12,623 bases of DNA from the NCBI GenBank assembly GCA_900552345.1, contig URZN01000010.1, positions 1 to 12,623 of the forward strand. The letters run 5' to 3'. Source of the stretch: an uncultured Collinsella sp. (GTDB lineage: Bacteria > Actinomycetota > Coriobacteriia > Coriobacteriales > Coriobacteriaceae). Shown here one piece after another: positions 1 through 7,384 of the stretch. Within the stretch, counting starts at the first letter, position 1. Each line of letters opens with the position of its first letter. The position numbers and the translations under genes were made by a program. The notes below the pieces were generated by a model. It did not search any database, was not told where the DNA came from, and saw only the letters and a list, made by a program, of their open reading frames with translations.

Positions 1-1
1 C

Positions 2-1603
2 CACTGCGGCGCCGACACCGAGAGCCTCCTGCACGGCTACGAAGAGTGGGGCGAGGCCGTACTCAATCGCTTGCGCGGTATGTACGCCTTCGTCATCTGG
101 GACAAGAAGAAGAACAAGCTCTTTGGCGCCCGCGATATCTTTGGCATCAAGCCGCTCTACTACTATCCCATGGCCGATGCGGGCGACGGCGCGCCGGGTG
201 TGCTCTTTGGCTCTGAGATCAAGAGCTTCCTGGACTATCCGCACTTCCACAAGGCGGTCAACAAAAAGGCCCTGCGTCCGTACATGACGCTGCAGTATTC
301 GGCAACCGAGGAGACCTTCTTCGAGGGCGTCTACAAGCTGCCGCCGGCGCATTACTTTACCGTAGACATCCCGACCGGCAAGATGAACATCGAGCGCTAT
401 TGGGATTGCGATTACTCCGCCGTCGAGAAGCCGTTCGAGGAGTACGTCGACGAGCTGGATGAGGTTGTGCACGAGAGCGTCGAGGCCCATCGCATCGCTG
501 ATGTTAAGGTCGCTTCCTTCCTCTCCGGCGGCGTCGACTCCAGCTATATTGCCGCTTGCCTTATGCCCGACAAGACCTTCTCGGTGGGCTTCGATTACAA
601 GAACTTTAACGAGACCAACTACGCCAAGGAGCTTTCCGATAAGCTCGGCGTCGAAAACGTTCGCAAGATGATTACCGCCGACGAGTTCTTCGGTGCGCTC
701 GAGGACATCCAGTATCACATGGACGAGCCGCAGTCCAACTTGTCTTCCGTGCCGCTGTGGTTCTTGGCCGAGATGGCCCGCAAGGACGTTACCGTCGTGC
801 TTTCGGGCGAAGGCGCCGACGAGCTCTTTGGTGGCTACGCCTACTACGAGGACACGGTCCCGGTGCGCAAGTACAAAAAGATGGTGCCGCTGCCCATCCG
901 TCGCGCGCTCGGTAACCTGGCGCTGCATATGCCGTACTTCAAGGGACATAACTTCCTGGTCAAGGGTGCCGAGATCCCCGAGAAGTCGTTCCTGGGACAG
1001 GCTCTGGTATGGCCGGAGCGCGAGGTCGACGGCGTGCTCAAGCCCGAGTACAACACCGGCGATGGCGCCTTCGAGCTCGCTGCACCCATCTATGCGCGCG
1101 TGAAGGGTCAGCCCGAGCTGGTCAAGAAGCAGTACCTGGACATGAACATGTGGCTCCCGGGCGACATTCTGCTCAAGGCCGACAAGATGTGCATGGCACA
1201 CTCGCTGGAGCTGCGCGTGCCCTTCCTGGACCGCAAAGTCATGGAGTTCGCCGAGCACATTCCCGACCGCTACCGTATCAACGAGAACGGCAACAAACAG
1301 GTACTCCGCCACGCTGCCAACAAGTCGCTGCCCGATGAGTGGGCCACCCGTCCCAAGGTGGGCTTCCCAGTACCGATCGTCTACTGGCTGCGCGAGCAAA
1401 AGTGGTACGACTACGTCAAGGAGTACTTCACCGCGCCGTGGGCAAGCGAGTTCTTCAATACCGACGAGCTCATGCACCTGCTCGATCTGCACTTTGCGGG
1501 CAAGGGCGATTTCCAGCGCAAGATCTATACGCCGCTCGTGTTCCTGGTGTGGTACAAGCGTTTCTTTATCGACGAGGGCCAGCCTTCTGTTAAGGCTGCC
1601 TAG
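2..1603 (+). CDS. asnB: Asparagine synthetase (glutamine-hydrolysing), 5' end missing
   Basis: Converts aspartate, ATP and glutamine to asparagine in the cytoplasm. The reading frame is open from base 2, so the visible 533 residues lack the start. The family is usually about 600-630 residues, so roughly 80-90 N-terminal residues, including the catalytic Cys2 of the glutaminase domain, lie outside the window. The remaining glutaminase part is seen (GYEEWG, RGMYAFVIWD, ARDIFGIKPLYY, FGSEIK). The synthetase domain follows, with the pyrophosphate loop SGGVDSS at visible residues 175-181 and LSGEGADELFGGY near 267-279. The C-terminal ELRVPFLD and RPKVGFPVP segments are intact, so the 3' end is complete. 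A methionine at base 71 is internal, not the start, because family-typical sequence (LLHGYEEWGE) continues upstream of it. A strong terminator follows 25 bases after the stop, so the gene ends its transcription unit. Confidence 0.95.
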   Translation, partial: HCGADTESLLHGYEEWGEAVLNRLRGMYAFVIWDKKKNKLFGARDIFGIKPLYYYPMADAGDGAPGVLFGSEIKSFLDYPHFHKAVNKKALRPYMTLQYSATEETFFEGVYKLPPAHYFTVDIPTGKMNIERYWDCDYSAVEKPFEEYVDELDEVVHESVEAHRIADVKVASFLSGGVDSSYIAACLMPDKTFSVGFDYKNFNETNYAKELSDKLGVENVRKMITADEFFGALEDIQYHMDEPQSNLSSVPLWFLAEMARKDVTVVLSGEGADELFGGYAYYEDTVPVRKYKKMVPLPIRRALGNLALHMPYFKGHNFLVKGAEIPEKSFLGQALVWPEREVDGVLKPEYNTGDGAFELAAPIYARVKGQPELVKKQYLDMNMWLPGDILLKADKMCMAHSLELRVPFLDRKVMEFAEHIPDRYRINENGNKQVLRHAANKSLPDEWATRPKVGFPVPIVYWLREQKWYDYVKEYFTAPWASEFFNTDELMHLLDLHFAGKGDFQRKIYTPLVFLVWYKRFFIDEGQPSVKAA

Positions 1604-1628
1604 TCTCGGCTTACGAATGCCTGTGCGT

Positions 1629-1653
1629 AACGGCTCCTCCGGGAGCCGTTTTT
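1629..1653 (+). terminator. Rho-independent terminator after asnB
   Basis: Nine-base-pair stem AACGGCTCC / GGAGCCGTT with a TCCG loop, running into five T residues. It sits 25 bases after the asnB stop and ends asnB transcription before murE. Confidence 0.9.
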
Positions 1654-1677
1654 GCGCGAGCACGTTTCAGTTACTAT
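1650..1677 (+). promoter_or_regulatory. Possible murE promoter
   Basis: A -10-like TACTAT lies at 1672-1677, in the same GTTACTAT context seen ahead of the tRNA-Pro gene. The best -35 candidate, TTTTGC at 1650-1655 with a 16-base spacer, is weak and overlaps the asnB terminator tail. A promoter is expected here because a terminator isolates murE from asnB. Confidence 0.35.
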
Positions 1678-1715
1678 GAAAACCGTCCCTGCCAAATGGC
1701 TGAGAAAGGTGAAAG

Positions 1716-3278
1716 ATGCACCATTCGGATTCCGCGACCGTGACCACGGTCGATACGCTTGCCAAGCTGCTCGATGTGTGCGGCGAGCTGCGTGCTTCGG
1801 AGCAGGTTGACGAGCGCGCCGTGACCGGCTGTTCGTTTGATTCGCGCGCGGTTTCGGCGGGTGACGTGTTCTTTTGCAAGGGCGCTGCCTTTAAGCCCGC
1901 GTTTTTGAGCATGGCGCTCGATGCGGGCGCCGTCGCATTTGTGTGCGAAGAGTCGCTGGTCGAGTCTCTGGAGCTGCTGGCGCAGGAGAGCGGTGCTGCA
2001 ATGTTGGTTGTTGATAGCGTACGCACAGCGATGGCGCTGTTGCCGCCCGAGGTCTACGACCGTCCCGACCATGACGTCAAGATCGTGGGCATCACCGGTA
2101 CCAAGGGAAAGACCACGGCCGCTTTTATGCTCCAGTCCATCATCAAGGCGGCGGGCGAGTCCTGCGGCATGATCGGCTCGGTGAACACCGACGATGGTAT
2201 CGAGTGCTACGAGAGCACCAACACCACGCCCGAGGCCCCCGAGGTCTGGCGCCATATCGCCAACTGTCGCGCGTCTGGTCGCCAGTCCATGGTCATGGAG
2301 GTCTCAAGCCAGGCGCTCAAGTACCAGCGCGTCGAGAACCTGCCGTTTGACGTAGCGTGCTTCCTCAACATCGGGCGTGACCACATCTCGCCGATCGAGC
2401 ACCCGACCTTCGGGGATTATTTTAAGAGCAAGCTCAGGATCTTTGATCAGGCTAAGACCGCCGTAGTGAATCTGGGCACCGATGAAGTCGAACGCGTGCT
2501 GGAGGCCGCGTCGACGGCCGAGCGCTTGGTGACCGTTGGCGTCGAGCATCCCGAGGCGAGCCTGTGGGCAAGCGATGTCCGCATGGTCGGCTTCAACATC
2601 GAGTTTAACCTGCATGGCATGAGCGCTGACGAGCCCGAGGAGGGGGAGAAGGTCCTGCTGGGTATCGCGGGAGACTTTAACGTGGAAAACGCGCTGGTCG
2701 CTATCGCCGCCGCGCGCGAGATGGGTATCGGTATCGATGCCATCAAGAAGGGCCTCTCCAAGCTGCGTGTGCCGGGCCGCATGGAGGTCGTGGAGTCGAA
2801 GGATGGCCGCGTGGTTTGCGTTGTTGACTACGCTCACAACCAACTTTCGTTCCGCTCGCTCTTTTCGTCGGTCAAGCGCGCGTTTCCCGCCAGCCCGGTC
2901 ATTGCGCTGTTTGGTGCCGCTGGAGGCAAGGCACAGGAGCGCCGTGAGCAGCTTCCGCGCGAGGCCGCACCATATTCTGATCTGCTGATCTTTACCAACG
3001 AGGATCCGGCTCACGAGGACCCGATGAAGGTCTGTCGCGAGCTTGCCGAGCATGTTCCCGACGATACCCCAAACAAGATCATCCTCGATCGCGAGGCTGC
3101 TGTGCACGAGGCGTTCAAGGCGGCGCGTGAGGAATACGTCAGCCCCGATGCGCCCACCATCGTCTTGCTGTTGGCAAAGGGCGACGAGGAGCTCATGCAC
3201 GTGGGCGATGAGTTCGTGCCCATCGAGAGCGATCTTTCGCTTGCCAACCGTTTAATCGATGTTACCCAGTTTGACTAA
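1716..3278 (+). CDS. murE: UDP-N-acetylmuramyl-tripeptide synthetase (MurE), probably not diaminopimelate-specific
   Basis: Adds the third amino acid to UDP-MurNAc-L-Ala-D-Glu in peptidoglycan synthesis. The 520 residues show the Mur ligase order. An N-terminal uridine-nucleotide domain (TGCSFDSRAVSAGDVFF, residues 37-53) is followed by the ATP loop GTKGKTT (128-134), the NTTPE and MEVSSQAL segments, NIGRDHISPIEH, and the C-terminal domain with VDYAH (370-374). The amino-acid selecting motif, DNPR in diaminopimelate enzymes, reads EDPAHEDP here (429-436), with Ala where Arg binds diaminopimelate. The GAAGGKAQERR segment also resembles the lysine-type enzymes of streptococci. I infer L-Lys or L-Orn as substrate. 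The ATG at 1716 has an AAAGGTGAAAG ribosome site directly upstream. The protein is somewhat longer than the usual 480-500 residues. It is separated by 105 bases from the phosphatase gene that follows. Confidence 0.93.
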   Translation: MHHSDSATVTTVDTLAKLLDVCGELRASEQVDERAVTGCSFDSRAVSAGDVFFCKGAAFKPAFLSMALDAGAVAFVCEESLVESLELLAQESGAAMLVVDSVRTAMALLPPEVYDRPDHDVKIVGITGTKGKTTAAFMLQSIIKAAGESCGMIGSVNTDDGIECYESTNTTPEAPEVWRHIANCRASGRQSMVMEVSSQALKYQRVENLPFDVACFLNIGRDHISPIEHPTFGDYFKSKLRIFDQAKTAVVNLGTDEVERVLEAASTAERLVTVGVEHPEASLWASDVRMVGFNIEFNLHGMSADEPEEGEKVLLGIAGDFNVENALVAIAAAREMGIGIDAIKKGLSKLRVPGRMEVVESKDGRVVCVVDYAHNQLSFRSLFSSVKRAFPASPVIALFGAAGGKAQERREQLPREAAPYSDLLIFTNEDPAHEDPMKVCRELAEHVPDDTPNKIILDREAAVHEAFKAAREEYVSPDAPTIVLLLAKGDEELMHVGDEFVPIESDLSLANRLIDVTQFD

Positions 3279-3292
3279 TGAACTGCGATGAG

Positions 3293-3353
3293 GGCGGCGT
3301 CCTGAGCGCGCTGCCGTTGCAAGCGCGTTTCCCCTCAAGCGAGGCGCGCCGCC
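3293..3353 (+). repeat. Inverted repeats in the murE-phosphatase gap
   Basis: GGCGGCG (3293-3299) can pair with CGCCGCC (3347-3353). Inside it, CGCGCT (3307-3312) can pair with AGCGCG (3322-3327), followed by TTT. This could be a weak terminator or processing structure, or only a product of GC-rich sequence. Confidence 0.3.
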
Positions 3354-3389
3354 TAAGACCAGAAGCCCCTTCTACGTAATGGAGTGACC

Positions 3390-4301
3390 ATGTCCCACAA
3401 TACCCTGCCGACCGTCGCTGAGCTTTCGGGCGAGATGCGCGAGCGTCTTGCCAAGGTTAAGTACGTCTTTACCGACCTGGACGCCACGATGCTCGCACCC
3501 GGCTCGTGCGTGCTGCGCGACAACGACGGCAACCCCTCGACCAAGCTCGTCGAGGCTGTCGTGGCACTTGCCCGCGCCGGCATACAGGTGGTTCCCACCT
3601 CGGGCCGCAACCGCACCATGATCCACGAGGATGCGCGCGTGCTCGGCCTCAACTCCTACATCGGCGAGATGGGTGGTCTGGTCATGTACGACCTCAAGGC
3701 CAACGATTGGGAGTACCTGACCGGCGATATGCCCTACGACCCCGCCTGCGACCTCACGCCGCATCAGGTGATCGAGCAGACCGGCGTGTGCGAGAAGATT
3801 CTCGCCCGCTGGCCGCATAAGATCGAGTACCACAACGACATGTCGACTGGCTACAAGTACCGCGAGGTCACCGTCGGCATGCGCGGCGATGTGCCCGACG
3901 ACGAGGTCCAGGCCATTCTTGATGAGGCCGGCTGCGGCCTGGTCTGGGCCTGCAACGGCCATCTGACCCATCTGTCCAAACCGACGACGCTCGAGCTCGA
4001 ACGCGTCGAGGATGGCCGCGCGTTTAACATCAATCCCGCCGGCCTCAACAAGGGCGTTGCCATCGCACGTTTCTGTGAGCACCTGGGTATCGAGCGCGAG
4101 GAGACGCTGGCGCTCGGCGATTCCGAGTCCGACTTCTACATGGCTGACCACGTGGGCACGTTCTGCCTGGTCGAGAACGGTTTGACCAGCGCCGGCGCGC
4201 CCGAGTTCCTGGATGTTTGCGATAACGCCTACGTCACGCGCGGCAAGATTGTCGATGGCTGGGCGGCAACGGCAGAGCTGCTCGTCGCGGCCCGTTCGTA
4301 G
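3390..4301 (+). CDS. HAD-superfamily phosphatase, subfamily IIB (Cof / mannosyl-phosphoglycerate phosphatase-like)
   Basis: Predicted cytoplasmic Mg-dependent phosphatase of 303 residues; the substrate is unknown. All four HAD motifs are visible. DLDAT at 29-33 carries the nucleophile Asp29 and the acid/base Asp31. PTSGR at 69-73 is motif II. NKG, with Lys about residue 221, is motif III. ALGDSESD is motif IV, with Asp244 and Asp248. The roughly 140-residue insert between motifs II and III is the type IIB cap. The family includes sugar-phosphate, phosphoglycolate and mannosyl-3-phosphoglycerate phosphatases, and sequence alone does not choose among them. The ATG at 3390 is preferred over the in-frame GTG at 3384 because GGAG (3381-3384) gives a 5-base spacing to the ATG. 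Its stop falls 53 bases before murI, so the two are probably co-transcribed. The position between murE and murI suggests, but does not prove, a link to cell-wall sugars. Confidence 0.85.
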   Translation: MSHNTLPTVAELSGEMRERLAKVKYVFTDLDATMLAPGSCVLRDNDGNPSTKLVEAVVALARAGIQVVPTSGRNRTMIHEDARVLGLNSYIGEMGGLVMYDLKANDWEYLTGDMPYDPACDLTPHQVIEQTGVCEKILARWPHKIEYHNDMSTGYKYREVTVGMRGDVPDDEVQAILDEAGCGLVWACNGHLTHLSKPTTLELERVEDGRAFNINPAGLNKGVAIARFCEHLGIEREETLALGDSESDFYMADHVGTFCLVENGLTSAGAPEFLDVCDNAYVTRGKIVDGWAATAELLVAARS

Positions 4302-4354
4302 TGCGGTCCTATCGCGCTGAGCCATATCTTTTCGAGAGAGAATCTGGTGAGGTA

Positions 4355-5239
4355 ATGTCCGATATCGAGAATCCGGCAGGCGACACGCGCCCGATTGGCG
4401 TGTTCGATTCTGGTCTGGGCGGTCTGACGGTTGCACGCGCCATCGCAACGGCGTTGCCGCACGAGTCCGTCTACTACTTTGGCGACACCAAGCGCTGCCC
4501 CTACGGCACCCGCACCGAGGACGAGGTGCGCTCGTTTGCACTGCAGGCGGGCCGCTGGCTGTCGAAGCACGACGTCAAGATCATGGTCATCGCCTGCAAT
4601 ACGGCGACCGCTGCGGCCTTGCGTTTGGCCCAGCAGGTGCTCGACGTCCCCGTCATCGGTGTGATCGCACCGGGCGCACGCGCGGCAATCAACAGCACCC
4701 GCACGCGCCGGGTGGGCGTGCTCGCCACCAACCTCACCATTCGCTCAGGTGCTTACACGCGTGCCATTCAGGACCTGGATGCCGGCGTCGACGTATACGG
4801 CTGCCCTGCCTCGAGTTTTGTCGAGGTCGTTGAGCACGAGCTCGCCTCGGGTGCGCATCTGCAAGAGCAGTGGCTCGAGAACGAGGACATCTTTGATACG
4901 CCTGCCGTACGCGCGCTGGTCGGTGCCACGGTTGAACCGCTGCGCGACCACGGCATCGATACCGTGGTGCTCGGCTGCACGCATTTTCCGCTGCTCGTGG
5001 GGCCTATTCGCCATGCACTGGGTCCCGGAGTGCGCGTGGTGAGCTCCGCCGAGGAGACCACGCGTGAGCTGACCGATATTCTCACGCGCCGCGAGCAGCT
5101 GGCGGGCGACGCAGCCGAGCCGCAGCATCGTTTTGCAACGACGGCCGATAACATTGCCGAGTTTGCGGTGGCGGGCAGCTTTATCTTTGGTCAGCCGCTC
5201 AAGAGCATCGAACATATCGATATCGATGAGCTGAAATAG
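4355..5239 (+). CDS. murI: Glutamate racemase
   Basis: Interconverts L- and D-glutamate, supplying D-Glu for the peptidoglycan stem peptide (the residue already present in the MurE substrate). The 294 residues carry IGVFDSGLGGLTV (14-26, catalytic-site Asp18), CPYGTR (48-53), the first catalytic cysteine in ACNTA (Cys81) and the second in GCTHFPLL (Cys208). The ATG at 4355 is chosen because GGTGAGG (4346-4352) lies just upstream and the protein then starts nine residues before the conserved core. An in-frame GTG at 4301, overlapping the phosphatase stop by one base, would add 18 residues (RSYRAEPYLFERESGEV) with no family similarity I can see. The C-terminal IDIDELK tail is slightly longer than usual. 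The gene is followed 55 bases later by rph, an order shared with many bacteria. Confidence 0.94.
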   Translation: MSDIENPAGDTRPIGVFDSGLGGLTVARAIATALPHESVYYFGDTKRCPYGTRTEDEVRSFALQAGRWLSKHDVKIMVIACNTATAAALRLAQQVLDVPVIGVIAPGARAAINSTRTRRVGVLATNLTIRSGAYTRAIQDLDAGVDVYGCPASSFVEVVEHELASGAHLQEQWLENEDIFDTPAVRALVGATVEPLRDHGIDTVVLGCTHFPLLVGPIRHALGPGVRVVSSAEETTRELTDILTRREQLAGDAAEPQHRFATTADNIAEFAVAGSFIFGQPLKSIEHIDIDELK

Positions 5240-5241
5240 AT

Positions 5242-5286
5242 AAAAGGTCACCGACCAAAAGCTCACGTTCACCTTTTGCCGAAAGG
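5242..5286 (+). promoter_or_regulatory. Alternative pairings over the rph ribosome binding site
   Basis: ACCTTTT (5271-5277) can pair with upstream AAAAGGT (5242-5248). Its CCTTT part (5272-5276) can instead pair with AAAGG (5282-5286), the rph Shine-Dalgarno sequence. The two pairings exclude each other. A small GGTC-ACC-GACC hairpin (5246-5256) competes as well. The stems are short, so function is uncertain. Confidence 0.3.
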
Positions 5287-5294
5287 ATTTTTCC

Positions 5295-6020
5295 ATGGAG
5301 TATATGCAGGCCAATCGCGCCAACGGCCGCGCCGCCGATGAGCTGCGCCCCATCAAGCTTACCCGTGGCGTCATGAAGCACGCCCATGGTTCGTGCCTGG
5401 CCGAGTTTGGCGATACGCGCGTGCTGTGCGCCGCCACAATTGAGGAGGGCGTGCCGGGCTGGCGCAAGGGCGCCAAGGCCGGTTGGGTAACGGCGGAGTA
5501 CGCCATGCTGCCGGCATCGACCGGCAAGCGCTGCAAGCGCGAGCATGCCAACCGCAAGGGTCGCTCCATGGAGATCGAGCGCCTCATCGGCCGCAGCCTG
5601 CGTACCGTCGTCAACATGAAGGCGCTCGGCGAGTACACCGTCACCGTCGACTGCGACGTGATTCAGGCAGACGGCGGCACGCGAACGGCGAGCATTACCG
5701 GCGCCTGGGTGGCACTGCACGCCGCCCTTGCCATGTGGGTCGAGGCGGGTAAGCTCGAGCGCATCCCGCTCACGGGCCAGGTCGCCGCGATTTCCATGGG
5801 CGTTGTCGACGGCAACACCCTGCTCGACCTGGATTATTCCGAGGACAGTCACGCCGAGGTCGACATGAACCTTGTCGCCACCGATACCGGCGAGATGATC
5901 GAGCTCCAGGGCACTGGCGAGCAGGCGCCCTTCGACCGCAAACGCCTCAATGCCCTGCTCGATTTGGGCGACAAGGGCATTGCCGAGCTCATCGAGCTCC
6001 AGCACCAAGCCCTCGCCTAA
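5295..6020 (+). CDS. rph: Ribonuclease PH
   Basis: A phosphorolytic 3'-to-5' exoribonuclease that trims tRNA 3' ends and other RNAs, normally as a hexameric ring. The 241 residues match the family length (about 240-255). Seen are GSCLAEFGDTRVLCAATIEEGVPGW near the N-terminus, the AEYAMLP...R basic stretch around residues 72-96 that forms the phosphate and RNA site, GRSLR, and the core DCDVIQADGGTRTASITGA centred on residue 126. A second conserved block, DLDYSEDSHAEVDMN, follows. The start ATG at 5295 has GAAAGGA (5281-5287) seven bases upstream. The stop codon TAA is overlapped by a 12-bp hairpin that may end the transcript. Neighbours murI and rdgB give the common murI-rph-rdgB order. Confidence 0.95.
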   Translation: MEYMQANRANGRAADELRPIKLTRGVMKHAHGSCLAEFGDTRVLCAATIEEGVPGWRKGAKAGWVTAEYAMLPASTGKRCKREHANRKGRSMEIERLIGRSLRTVVNMKALGEYTVTVDCDVIQADGGTRTASITGAWVALHAALAMWVEAGKLERIPLTGQVAAISMGVVDGNTLLDLDYSEDSHAEVDMNLVATDTGEMIELQGTGEQAPFDRKRLNALLDLGDKGIAELIELQHQALA

Positions 6021-6057
6021 CCTGCCAAAAAGGGACAGGTTTATTTTGGCAGGTTTT
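6019..6057 (+). repeat. Hairpin repeat A at the rph stop, possibly also a terminator
   Basis: Twelve-base-pair perfect stem, AACCTGCCAAAA (6019-6030) with TTTTGGCAGGTT (6044-6055), around a loop holding GGGACAGG. The left arm starts at the second base of the rph TAA stop. Four T residues (6054-6057) follow, so it may terminate transcription. Its core closely resembles the hairpin after dtd (7253-7290), which suggests a dispersed element rather than a plain terminator. Confidence 0.7.
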
Positions 6058-6162
6058 ATCTGCGGAAACGCTGAACTGTAAGGCTGCTGCCGCGCGAGGG
6101 GAGGGGCTTGAGAGCCTAATTACCTTTTGTGTGGCGTTGTTATAAGAACAAGGAGACCATTC

Positions 6163-6804
6163 ATGGCGCTTGAGAAGATCGACATTGACACCCTCGACCC
6201 GGCGGCGACCATCGTCGTGGCAACGGGCAACGCCCATAAGCTCACCGAGATCGAGGCCATTTTGGGCAAGGTTATGCCCGAGGTTCGCTTTGTGGCGCTC
6301 GGCCAGCTGGGCGATTTTGAGGACCCCGAGGAAAACGGCACGACGTTTTTGGAGAACGCCATCATCAAGGCCCAGGCTGCGGTGGAGGAGACGGGCCTTA
6401 TGGCCATTGCCGACGATTCGGGCCTGGTCGTCGACGCGCTGGACGGTGAGCCCGGTGTGTATAGCGCGCGCTACGCGGGCGTTCACGGCGACGATGCCGC
6501 CAACAATGCCAAGCTGCTCGTGAATCTGGAGGGCGTGGCCGACGAGGACCGCACTGCGCGCTTTATGAGCGTCGTCGCGCTCATCGACACGGACGGTTTG
6601 GTCACCTATGGTGAGGGCGCCTGCGAGGGCGTTATCGCACACGAGGGCCGCGGCGATCACGGCTTTGGCTACGACCCGCTGTTCCTGCCGGTCGACACGC
6701 CGGGCAAGACCATGGCCGAGCTGACGACGGATGAGAAGAACGCCATCAGCCATCGATTCCATGCGCTCGAGCACCTATCCGCCAAACTGACGGGCGAGGA
6801 GTAG
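6163..6804 (+). CDS. rdgB: XTP/dITP pyrophosphohydrolase (RdgB/HAM1 family)
   Basis: Hydrolyses non-canonical purine nucleoside triphosphates (ITP, dITP, XTP) to monophosphates, keeping them out of DNA and RNA. The 213 residues show TGNAHKLTEI (21-30), the metal and base-binding block ADDSGLVVDALDGEPGVYS (83-101), GFGYDPLF (167-174) and EKNAISHR (191-198), all diagnostic of the family. The ATG at 6163 is chosen because AAGGAG (6150-6155) lies seven bases upstream. An in-frame ATG at 6127 has no ribosome site and would add 12 unrelated residues. There is a short N-terminal extension of about 13 residues before the first strand. The ribosome site of the next gene, dtd, lies within the last codons, so the two are translationally coupled. 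Confidence 0.95.
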   Translation: MALEKIDIDTLDPAATIVVATGNAHKLTEIEAILGKVMPEVRFVALGQLGDFEDPEENGTTFLENAIIKAQAAVEETGLMAIADDSGLVVDALDGEPGVYSARYAGVHGDDAANNAKLLVNLEGVADEDRTARFMSVVALIDTDGLVTYGEGACEGVIAHEGRGDHGFGYDPLFLPVDTPGKTMAELTTDEKNAISHRFHALEHLSAKLTGEE

Positions 6805-6807
6805 GCC

Positions 6808-7254
6808 GTGCGTGCGGTGGTGCAGCGCGTGCTCAACGCCGGCGTGACGGTCGACGGCGAGTGCGTGGGCAAAATTGGGCGCGGCTATCTGGTGCTGCTG
6901 GGCGTGGGCCACGGCGACACGCGCGCCGAGGCCGATAAGCTGTGGGGCAAGCTCCGGGGCTTGCGCATTAACGAGGACGAGAACGGCAAGACCAACCTGG
7001 CCCTTGCCGATGTCGACGGCGAGGTTCTCGTGGTGTCGCAGTTCACGCTGTTCGCCGATTGCCGTCACGGCCGCCGCCCATCGTTTACGGATGCCGGCGC
7101 CCCCGATGTCGCCAACGAGCTCTACGAGTACTTCCTGACGCTTGTGCGCGAGGACGTCGAGCACGTAGCGCATGGCATCTTCGGCGCCGACATGAAGGTC
7201 GACCTCGTCAACGACGGTCCATTCACCATAGTCCTGGACACCGATAGCCTGTAA
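6808..7254 (+). CDS. dtd: D-aminoacyl-tRNA deacylase
   Basis: Removes D-amino acids (and glycine mischarged on tRNA-Ala) from tRNA, a chirality check in translation. At 148 residues it has the family length of about 145-150. The two signature motifs are SQFTL at 77-81 (followed by FAD) and NDGPFT at 135-140, which carries the GPxT cross-subunit motif. [15 protein letters not shown] at the N-terminus is typical. The start is GTG at 6808, only three bases after the rdgB stop, with GAGGAG (6796-6801) six bases upstream inside the rdgB end. A D-amino-acid quality-control enzyme close to a glutamate racemase is functionally sensible, but co-regulation is inference. The TAA stop is overlapped by hairpin repeat B. 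Confidence 0.95.
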   Translation: MRAVVQRVLNAGVTVDGECVGKIGRGYLVLLGVGHGDTRAEADKLWGKLRGLRINEDENGKTNLALADVDGEVLVVSQFTLFADCRHGRRPSFTDAGAPDVANELYEYFLTLVREDVEHVAHGIFGADMKVDLVNDGPFTIVLDTDSL

Positions 7255-7290
7255 GTAGTCAATTTGGGACGGGGCTTATTTAGCTACTTG
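7253..7290 (+). repeat. Hairpin repeat B at the dtd stop
   Basis: AAGTAG (7253-7258) pairs with CTACTT (7284-7289), with partial pairing further in. The core AATTTGGGACGGGG-CTTATTT closely matches that of repeat A (AAAAAGGGACAGG-TTTATTT). Like repeat A, it begins at the second base of the TAA stop of the preceding gene. There is no T tract after it, so it is not an obvious terminator. Confidence 0.55.
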
Positions 7291-7317
7291 CGTATGGCCA
7301 CAACAGGGTGCTATAGT
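7288..7317 (+). promoter_or_regulatory. Probable veg promoter
   Basis: TTGCGT (7288-7293) and TATAGT (7312-7317) are spaced by 18 bases. Transcription would begin near 7324, giving a leader of about 60 bases. The -10 is good and the -35 is modest. The -35 overlaps the right arm of repeat B. A second -10-like TATTAT lies at 7343-7348 without a clear -35. Confidence 0.45.
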
Positions 7318-7384
7318 ATTAGAGTTTTGTCTATCTTAGGGATATTATCCCCTTTTTGAATTGCACCTTCTGGAGGCCCTGTTC

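Noticed and set aside
4301..4354. GTG at 4301 as the murI start, overlapping the previous stop
   Set aside because: The 18 extra residues show no MurI similarity and the ATG at 4355 has a better ribosome site and family-typical length.
3372..4541. A 389-codon minus-strand open frame opposite the HAD phosphatase and murI
   Set aside because: It crosses two well-supported plus-strand genes, has no ribosome site and its composition (many Ala, Arg, Val, His) is typical of antisense translation of such genes.
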